In this document: one piece after another, positions 57,224 through 64,000 of the stretch
Numbering within the stretch: the stretch's first letter is position 1
Layout of the letters: every line of letters begins with the position of its first letter
Assembly: GCA_018710985.1 (NCBI GenBank)
Contig: DVIV01000040.1
Location: 31,930 to 95,929, forward strand
Length of the DNA: 64,000 nt
Direction of reading: 5' to 3'
Origin: Candidatus Limiplasma pullicola
GTDB taxonomy: Bacteria; Bacillota; Clostridia; Christensenellales; Aristaeellaceae
Notes under the pieces: generated by a model
The model's input: the letters and a program-made list of their open reading frames with translations, nothing else
Told to the model about the DNA's origin: nothing
Databases searched by the model: none
Made by a program: the position numbers and the translations under genes

Positions 57224-60205
57224 TTACTGGTTGAAGATCATTTCAAGAGACTCCATCATGATGTCGTTGGTACCGTCTTCGTTGATGATGGTGTCAACGG
57301 CGGTATCAGCGGTATCGGTCGTTTCAGTCGTTTGCGCTTCCTTGACCTGCAGGTTCACGGTGGAGAAGTGATTCGCGTCCGACTTCAGCGTGGCAGTCAC
57401 CGTGAGGGAAGTAGCGGTTTCATCCGCATCGACGGTTAAGAGGCCGCTGGCGCTGATGCTGGTTTTCTTTGACGCGCCGGACAACGTCCACAGAATGGGG
57501 TAGGCCTCGTCGTTCTCGCTATTATACACGATGGCCTCATTGTTGATCAGAGCAGTCAGCTGCAGGGTCTTGCCCTTGGTGACCGAGCCCGTGGCCGGCT
57601 GGATGGTCAGCTCGGTCGCGGCGGGAGCCTGGGATTCAGGCTCCGCCGCGGGCTGCTGCTCGGGTTCGGAGTAGGTCTGCTGCGTAGTATCAGCACTGAT
57701 CTGCTGCGTAGTGTCAGCGTCGGTCTGCTGCGTAGTATCAGCACTGGTCTGCTGCGTAGTATCAGCGCCGGTCTGCTGCGTAGTATCAGCACCGGTCTGC
57801 TGGGTAGTGTCGTCAGCGCCGGTCTGCTGGGTAGTGTCAGCGCCGGTCTGCTGCGTAGTATCAGCACCGGTCTGCTGGGTAGTGTCGTCAGCGCCGGTCT
57901 GCTGCGTAGTGTCAGCACCGGTCTGCTGGGTAGTGTCGTCAGCGCCGGTCTGCTGCGTAGTGTCAGCGCCGGTCTGCTGCGCGGGGTCTGTCTGTGAAGT
58001 AGTATCGTTTGCGGTGCTGGTGCCATCAATCACGTCGCCGGTTGTGGAGCTGGTGTTGGAGCCTTCCGACTGACTGGTCTGATCAGCACTTGTTACAGTG
58101 AAGCTCACATTCGCCGTGGCAATCTTGTTGTCGCCATAGGTGACTTGGAAGACGGCGGTGTAGGTACCTGCATCGAGGCCTTCGATGGGATTTATGGTGT
58201 AGTTATAGGTGCCGTGTGCGTCAATGGAGGCGGTAATGCCGTCAAGGTAGAAATCTCCTGAATCGCTGTCAAGGGTCAGCACGGCACTCGTGATGTTTAC
58301 TTCAGCGTCACTAGTGTTGGTGACGGTGAGGTTTTGTGGGTCAACCGGATCGTAACCTTCCTGCACCGTATCGAAAGTCACACCATCGATTTTCAGCTCA
58401 GACCCAGGCGTGGGAGTCGATTCCTTCACAATGAAGGTTACATCGCCTACGGTACTGCGCCCGCCATCATACGACACGGTGATTTTTGCGAGATAGTCCC
58501 TGGCGGCAAGGCCCGCCTTAGGCTGGATGGTCCAGGTGGTATCGGTTGCGCCGGCAGCAATCTGCGTGTTGCCTTGCGTGAGGGTAAAGTGATCATTATC
58601 GCTCGAAGCGACAGTGATGTTGGCGGTGGCATTGCCTTCATTCTTGATGGTCAGAGCCTGTGCGACAGGCTGCTCATAACCCTCGACCACTTCAGCAAAC
58701 GTGATCCCGTCAATGGAAAGCTTAGGCGCCTTGACCACGACCACCGCGGTTTCGCTGGAGGTGTCGGTGCCGGTGTAGGAGCCGGTGCCCGTCACGGTGA
58801 CGCTCAGCTTGTGGCCCTCATCCTCGGCGGCCACGGTGTAGCTGGCGGCAGTCGCGCCGGAGATGGCCGCGCCGTCACGGTTCCACTGATAGGTCACGGT
58901 GGCCTGCGCCGGGCTGGGCACGGCGGTCAGCGTGTCGCCCACGGAGGGAGCCGCGCCCACGGTGGGATTGCTGTCGTTGCGGATGACCACGTCGGCGACC
59001 GCCCTGGAGGCGCTCACGGCGGCGGTCAGACCGCTGCTCTGCGTGCCGCTGTACACGCCCGTGCCGGTAACGATCAGTTCGATCTGCTTGCCGACGTCAT
59101 TGGCGGTGACGGTATAGGTGGCCGCGTTGCTCACCTGATAGCCGCCCACCTTCCAGGCGTAGATCACGCTGGCTCCGGCCGGGTTGAGGGTAGCGGTCAT
59201 CACGTCGCCCACGACAGGCGCGATGGTGTTGAGGGTTACGCCCGTGAGGACGGTGTTGCTGAGCACGGCGTCGGTGGCCGCGCTGGTAACGGTGCCCTTG
59301 TAGGAGCCGGTGCCCGTTACGCGCAGCTGAATGGTCTTGCCCACGTCGTTGGCGTCGACGGTGTAGGTGGTGTTGGTGCTCTTGAGCACGCCGCCCACGA
59401 GCCATTCATAGCTGACGGTGGCGGTGCTGGGCGAGACGGCCTGCATGCTCAGCACGCTGCCCACCACGGGCATATAGTTGTTGAGGGTGACGCTGCTGAC
59501 TTCGTTGTTCTCGTGGTAGATGAGGAACTCGTTCATCATCCAGCCTACGCGGCTGCCCACGCGGATGCGGTCCCATACGGCGCCCTTCTGCAAAACGGCC
59601 ACCTTGGTGCCTACGCTGTAGACGCCGATCTTGGAATAGCTCTTGCTGGGGCCGGTGCGCAGGCGCACGCCGTAGCCGTTGCTGCTCCAGATGGTGGCGT
59701 AGCACAGCACGTTGCCGTCATCGGGATAGTCGCTGCCGAAGTGCAGGAACTGGCTCATCATATAGCCCACGGTGCCGCCGATGCTGATGCGGGACCAGTA
59801 GGTGCCGCGTTCCAGCACCGTGACCGGCGTGCCCACCGCATAGGTGCGGATGATGCGGTAGCCTGTGCCGGGGCCGGTGCGCAGGCGCACGCCGTAGCCG
59901 TTGTAGCTGGTGACATAAGCGGTGCCCTCGCTGGGGATGGAGCCGCCCACTCGCAGGTAATCGCCGTACATATAGCCGGTACGGCCGTCCGGGGTCTGAA
60001 CCTTGTACCAGCCGCCGCTGGAGCTGAGAATCTGCACCTGCGTGCCGGTATAATAGCTGGTAATGGTGCTCGCGCTGAAATTGGGCGCGGAGCGCAGCCT
60101 CAGCCAGCCACCGACAACGGTGGCGTAGGACGCTGCCATGGAGGTTGCGGGCAGAACGCTCAACAGCATTACCGCAACCAGTAGGACCGCAAGAAAACGT
60201 TTCAT
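57224..60205 (-). CDS. Large secreted SH3-repeat / Ig-like repeat surface protein
   Basis: Signal peptide MKRFLAVLLVAVMLLSVLPATSMA; three SH3 domains; repeated VTLN..PVVGDVMTAT...TYTVTANDVGKQIELIVTGTGVYSGT Ig-like units; Thr/Gln repeat tract. Confidence 0.9.
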   Translation of the reverse strand: MKRFLAVLLVAVMLLSVLPATSMAASYATVVGGWLRLRSAPNFSASTITSYYTGTQVQILSSSGGWYKVQTPDGRTGYMYGDYLRVGGSIPSEGTAYVTSYNGYGVRLRTGPGTGYRIIRTYAVGTPVTVLERGTYWSRISIGGTVGYMMSQFLHFGSDYPDDGNVLCYATIWSSNGYGVRLRTGPSKSYSKIGVYSVGTKVAVLQKGAVWDRIRVGSRVGWMMNEFLIYHENNEVSSVTLNNYMPVVGSVLSMQAVSPSTATVSYEWLVGGVLKSTNTTYTVDANDVGKTIQLRVTGTGSYKGTVTSAATDAVLSNTVLTGVTLNTIAPVVGDVMTATLNPAGASVIYAWKVGGYQVSNAATYTVTANDVGKQIELIVTGTGVYSGTQSSGLTAAVSASRAVADVVIRNDSNPTVGAAPSVGDTLTAVPSPAQATVTYQWNRDGAAISGATAASYTVAAEDEGHKLSVTVTGTGSYTGTDTSSETAVVVVKAPKLSIDGITFAEVVEGYEQPVAQALTIKNEGNATANITVASSDNDHFTLTQGNTQIAAGATDTTWTIQPKAGLAARDYLAKITVSYDGGRSTVGDVTFIVKESTPTPGSELKIDGVTFDTVQEGYDPVDPQNLTVTNTSDAEVNITSAVLTLDSDSGDFYLDGITASIDAHGTYNYTINPIEGLDAGTYTAVFQVTYGDNKIATANVSFTVTSADQTSQSEGSNTSSTTGDVIDGTSTANDTTSQTDPAQQTGADTTQQTGADDTTQQTGADTTQQTGADDTTQQTGADTTQQTGADTTQQTGADDTTQQTGADTTQQTGADTTQQTSADTTQQTDADTTQQISADTTQQTYSEPEQQPAAEPESQAPAATELTIQPATGSVTKGKTLQLTALINNEAIVYNSENDEAYPILWTLSGASKKTSISASGLLTVDADETATSLTVTATLKSDANHFSTVNLQVKEAQTTETTDTADTAVDTIINEDGTNDIMMESLEMIFNQ
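57673..57985 (-). repeat. In-frame tandem repeat encoding A-D-(D)-T-T-Q-Q-T-G (24/27 bp units)
   Basis: About 12 units of CTGCTGCGTAGTATCAGCACCGGT and 27-bp variants visible by eye. Confidence 0.95.
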
Positions 60206-60451
60206 CTGCTTATCCCTCCGATTTTCCGTTTGCCCGGGGTTGTTACGATCATAATACGAACGAGGAGGACAAAATCTTCCCTCATGTGGAATTTCATTGT
60301 ACAATCATTTGCAAAGGTTGTAAATAGCGATATATGGTGGTTTTCCTGGGTTTGCGGACACAATGCGCCCCATTTTGGCAAGGGTTGTTACAAAAATTGC
60401 GAATTAGGAAAAAAAGGAAGAAAGCGATTCGCTTCCTTCCCCCTCAATGGG

Positions 60452-60898
60452 CTATGCCTTCTGAGTAAAGCTGGTATGGCACCGGCTGCAGGTCACCGTG
60501 ACAACGCCCGTCCCGCGCGGCAGGCGCAACCAGGCCCGGCAGCCGGGGCAGCGGAAATACTTGTATTTCTTGCGGTTCTGAAAGCGTACCCTGGCCTGGC
60601 GGCGGGCGGTGCGGCGGCGCTCCATCATGGCCAGGTAGCGGCGGTTTTCAGCGGCGCGTTTGTCGTTGTTGCGCGAGAACATGCGGAAGATGCACAGCAC
60701 ATAGGCCGCGATGCCCGCCAGCGTGAGCAGAATGCCAAGCAGCGGCCAGAGGAAGAACCCCTGCACGCCTGAGAATATGGTGCCCAGCAGGTAGGCGATC
60801 AGCCCCGTCCACAGCAGCGCCATGGAGAGCTGGTCGGCGCCGTGGCGGCCGTTCATGAAGGAGCGAAGGGTTTGCTTGATCTTTTGCCAAAAGGTCAT
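60452..60898 (-). CDS. Membrane protein with C-terminal zinc ribbon
   Basis: Two TM helices then Arg-rich segment and FRCPGCRAWLRLPRGTGVVTVTCSRCHTSF. Confidence 0.8.
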   Translation of the reverse strand: MTFWQKIKQTLRSFMNGRHGADQLSMALLWTGLIAYLLGTIFSGVQGFFLWPLLGILLTLAGIAAYVLCIFRMFSRNNDKRAAENRRYLAMMERRRTARRQARVRFQNRKKYKYFRCPGCRAWLRLPRGTGVVTVTCSRCHTSFTQKA

Positions 60899-60922
60899 GG
60901 GAAAACCTCTTTTCTGGTCAGT

Positions 60923-61726
60923 TTAGCAATAGTAGAAGCCGCCGCGGCCGCCCAGGCAGCAGCAGTTGCACAGCATGTTTGCCAGGCATAGCGTCAGGCA
61001 CGGATTGGCGCACAGGTAGGAACCGAAGCCGCCCTGTGTCCCGCGCTGGCCATAGGCGCGGCTGCCGGCGTTGAGCTGCGCCAGCAGCTCGCGGAAAGCG
61101 GGCTCATCGGGGGCCATGTTGACCGCGGTGCGCGCGTCGTTGAGCGCCGCGATGCGGTTGCCCAGGCCCATGTTGGCCCGCGCGCTCCAATAGTACCAGG
61201 CGGCCTTGCGGTTTGTGGCGCCGTGCAGAAGGTTCAGCGCCTCGCTGTAGCGGCCCGACAGCACCGCCTGCGCGGCGGCGCGCAGCTCGGGATCATTTTC
61301 GGTGTAGGCGGTGGACTGGTAGTTGCGCCGCTGACCGCCGCCGAAGAGGTCCTCGAAATCGAAGCCGAAGCCGCCGAAATCAAAGCCGCCCTGACCGCCT
61401 CCGCCCGACGAGCCATAGCCGCCGCCATAGGAGCCATATCCAGAGCCTCCGTAGCTGCCGGAGGAACCATATCCCCCATAACCGCCGGAGGAGGAGCCGT
61501 ACCCGCTCCCGCCCTGCGAACCGTAGCCGCTGGGCCCGCCGGTCTGCCCCTTGTGCTTGATGAGCAACGTGTAGGCCTCGTTGACCTCCTTCATGCGGGC
61601 CTCGGCCTCCGCAGAGCCGTTGTTCAGATCGGGATGGTATTTTTTGGCCAGCTTGCGGTAGGCGGCCTTGATCTCATCGTCCGACGCGCCCGGTGACACG
61701 CCCAGTACCTCGTAGGGGTCTCTCAT
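60923..61726 (-). CDS. J-domain protein with Gly/Tyr/Ser-rich linker, TPR-like segment and Cys-rich tail
   Basis: [55 protein letters not shown] (HPD motif). Confidence 0.93.
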   Translation of the reverse strand: MRDPYEVLGVSPGASDDEIKAAYRKLAKKYHPDLNNGSAEAEARMKEVNEAYTLLIKHKGQTGGPSGYGSQGGSGYGSSSGGYGGYGSSGSYGGSGYGSYGGGYGSSGGGGQGGFDFGGFGFDFEDLFGGGQRRNYQSTAYTENDPELRAAAQAVLSGRYSEALNLLHGATNRKAAWYYWSARANMGLGNRIAALNDARTAVNMAPDEPAFRELLAQLNAGSRAYGQRGTQGGFGSYLCANPCLTLCLANMLCNCCCLGGRGGFYYC

Positions 61727-62625
61727 GCCCCGTCCTCCTTATGCCTTTGGGCGGACCCGCGGTCCGCCTCGCTTTCCTTGCGGGGCGCAGGTACGCCCCG
61801 CCTGCGTTCGCGCTTTGCCTGCTTGAGCCGGTAGCGCGTCCAGCAACCAGCATACAGGATATTTCGCAAAATGTCCATATCCTTTACCAGGGGCAAGGTC
61901 TCAAAGGCGTCGGTACTTTCGGCAATCAGCAGCGTCAGGCTTTCAAGAATCCGATCCTCGTAGTCGCCTTGCAGGCTCATGTCCCTCAGCGGGTTGTAGC
62001 GCCCGCGGCGGCGATCCGCCTCCAGATCGTCATAGGCATCCATCAGGTAGATGAAGCGGCCCAGCCCCTCCCCGATGCGCTGGAGCGTGTCGGCCCACAG
62101 ATCCTCCCGATAGCGGTAGATCGCGCCCAGCATGGAGGCGGTCAGGTTGGCCGCCGCGTCGGGCGAGGACGCGCCCTCGCGCTCCAGACGGCTGATGGCG
62201 GCCAGGCATCGCTCGATTTCCCCGCAGGTTTTGGGATAGGCCGCGGCCACGCGCGCATAGGCGTCGGCCAGCAAAGCGGCCTCGGCCCGGCCGGGAAGGC
62301 TGCGATCGTCGTGCCAGTCGTCCAGGCACTTGTGGTAGGCCAGCGCCAGGTTCATATCGCAGCAGTAGTCACAGAGCTCACTTTGAACATAGACATGCCG
62401 CCGGAAGGGATGGGGGAGGCAGCGGGCCGCGCCCTGCGTCTCATCCGGCTCGTAGAGTGAGCTGAGCAGCAGATATAAAAAGGTAATATCATAGCTGAGC
62501 GTCATGCGGCCCAGCGCGCCGTAGCGGCGCTTCAACGCGTGGCACAGGCCGCAGTAATAGGCGCGGTAGCGCTCGCGCTGCTCCTGGGTCAGCGCGCCGG
62601 CGGCGATGGTCACATAACCGAACAA
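61723..62625 (-). CDS. DUF5685-like Cys-containing protein (TTG start)
   Basis: [60 protein letters not shown]...[23 protein letters not shown]. Confidence 0.75.
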   Translation of the reverse strand: MFGYVTIAAGALTQEQRERYRAYYCGLCHALKRRYGALGRMTLSYDITFLYLLLSSLYEPDETQGAARCLPHPFRRHVYVQSELCDYCCDMNLALAYHKCLDDWHDDRSLPGRAEAALLADAYARVAAAYPKTCGEIERCLAAISRLEREGASSPDAAANLTASMLGAIYRYREDLWADTLQRIGEGLGRFIYLMDAYDDLEADRRRGRYNPLRDMSLQGDYEDRILESLTLLIAESTDAFETLPLVKDMDILRNILYAGCWTRYRLKQAKRERRRGVPAPRKESEADRGSAQRHKEDGA

Positions 62626-62647
62626 GCTGCGTTCCCTCCCCGCATGG

Positions 62648-64000
62648 TCAGTTCTGCGAGCCGCCCTCGCCGGAGGTGAAGGAGGCGTCCATCGCTCCGT
62701 CCTCACTGGAGGAGGCGGAATCGTCCGTAAAACGGCCCACGGACTGCAGCGCCTGGGTGAGATCCGCGATGGCGTCCTCCAGGGCGCGGTCGTCCTTCTG
62801 ATCCAGCGCGCCCTTGACGCGCTTGCGAAGCGTCTCGATGCGCTCGCGGTCCTCCGGGCCAAGCTTCTTCTGGGCGGACTTGGCCTGGTAGAGCAGCTCC
62901 TCGCCCCGGTTGCGCAGCTCCGCGGATTTGCGGCGCAGCGCATCCTCGGCGGCATAGCGCTCCGCGTCGCGGATGGCCTGGTCGATTTCGGCAGAGGACA
63001 TGTTGGAGCTCTGCGTGAGGGTGATCTCCTGATGCCTGCCGGTGCCCAGGTCCTTGGCGGACACGTTGACGATGCCGTTGGCGTCGATGGAGAAAGTCAC
63101 CTCGATCTGCGGAACGCCGCGCGGCGCCCGGCGGATGCCGCTCAGGCGGAAGCGCCCCAGCGTTTTGTTGCAGCTGGCGATTTCGCGCTCGCCCTGCAGA
63201 ACGTGAATGTCCACGCTGGTCTGGAAATTCGCGGCGGTGGTAAAGATCTGGCTGCGCTGCACGGGAAGGGTGGTATTGCGGTCGATGATGCGGCTGAACA
63301 CGTCGCCCATGGTTTCAATGCCCAGGGAAAGGGGCGTCACGTCCAAAAGCAGCAGGCCCTTGACCTCGCCCTGCAAAACGCCGCCCTGCAGCGCCGCGCC
63401 CATGGCCACGCACTCGTCGGGGTTGATGTCCTTGCTGGGCTCCTTGCCGGTAAAGCGCTTCACCGCCGCCTGCACGGCCGGGATGCGCGTGGAGCCGCCC
63501 ACGAGCAGCACACGGTTGAGATCGGCGGGCTTGAGCCCCGCGTCGCTCATGGCCTGGCGCACGGGTTCCATGGTGGCTTCCACCAGGTGAGCGGTCAGCT
63601 CGTCGAACTTGGCGCGCGTCAAGGACATCTCCAGGTGCTTGGGACCCGTCTTGTCCGAGGTGAGGAAGGGCAGGTTGATGGAAGCGGTGGTTGCCGAGCT
63701 GAGCTCAATCTTGGCCTTTTCCGCCGCTTCGCGGATACGGCTCATGGCGGTGGGGTCGCGGGTGAGGTCGATGCGCTCACGCCGCTTGAATTCCTCCACC
63801 AGATAGTTGGCCACGCAGTTGTCAAAGTCGTCGCCGCCCAGACGGTTGTTGCCCGCCGTGGCCAGCACCTCGATGACCTCGTTGTTGATATCCAGAATGG
63901 ACACATCAAACGTGCCGCCGCCCAGGTCAAAGACCATGATCTTCTGCGCGCCGCCCTTGTCCATGCCGTAGGCCAGCGCGGCGGCGGTGGGCTCGTTGAT
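62648..64000 (-). CDS. dnaK: Hsp70-family chaperone DnaK (N-terminus beyond window)
   Basis: [38 protein letters not shown]...[14 protein letters not shown]...[32 protein letters not shown]. Confidence 0.95.
   Translation of the reverse strand: MNEPTAAALAYGMDKGGAQKIMVFDLGGGTFDVSILDINNEVIEVLATAGNNRLGGDDFDNCVANYLVEEFKRRERIDLTRDPTAMSRIREAAEKAKIELSSATTASINLPFLTSDKTGPKHLEMSLTRAKFDELTAHLVEATMEPVRQAMSDAGLKPADLNRVLLVGGSTRIPAVQAAVKRFTGKEPSKDINPDECVAMGAALQGGVLQGEVKGLLLLDVTPLSLGIETMGDVFSRIIDRNTTLPVQRSQIFTTAANFQTSVDIHVLQGEREIASCNKTLGRFRLSGIRRAPRGVPQIEVTFSIDANGIVNVSAKDLGTGRHQEITLTQSSNMSSAEIDQAIRDAERYAAEDALRRKSAELRNRGEELLYQAKSAQKKLGPEDRERIETLRKRVKGALDQKDDRALEDAIADLTQALQSVGRFTDDSASSSEDGAMDASFTSGEGGSQN

Noticed and set aside
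57673-57985. Possible CRISPR array
   Set aside because: Units are contiguous 24/27-bp in-frame coding repeats with no unique spacers and no cas genes nearby.
57711-58073. Cys/Val-rich plus-strand ORF (SAPVCCVV repeats)
   Set aside because: Reverse-strand translation of the TTQQTGAD coding repeat; no RBS or other support.
58334-60184. 616-aa plus-strand Ala/Gly/His-rich ORF
   Set aside because: Antisense to the SH3/Ig surface protein repeats.

Overview
The window reads as chromosomal DNA from a high-GC, spore-forming Firmicute (Clostridia-like). The spoIIID-mreB/mbl, ylmE-sepF-yggT-ylmH-divIVA and ireB-ruvX-DUF1292 neighbourhoods support this. I found no rRNA, tRNA, IS element, prophage or CRISPR array. 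Most of the content is housekeeping: ppdK, pyk, gap, lysC, lgt, recX, truA, an ECF module, and a complete glycine-cleavage operon behind a tandem glycine riboswitch. The regions most worth follow-up are: (1) a five-gene oleate hydratase / HdeD-like / TspO / HdeD-like / desulfoferrodoxin operon next to a Crp/Fnr regulator, with a perfect palindrome near -41 of a putative ohyA promoter; (2) a tight vWA - PP2C - Ser/Thr kinase triad resembling the TerY-P signalling/defence triad; (3) a DnaK - DUF5685-like - J-protein - zinc-ribbon membrane protein operon whose J-protein has a Gly/Tyr/Ser-rich tract and a Cys-rich tail; (4) a SepF with a FUS-like SYGQQ prion-like linker; (5) a DUF308-type membrane domain fused to a possible permuted papain-like domain; (6) a degenerate Lgt paralog; (7) a GNAT/CAT chimeric gene remnant; (8) a large SH3/Ig-like surface protein with an alternating 24/27-bp coding repeat. 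All identifications come from reading motifs and gene context; no database search was run.
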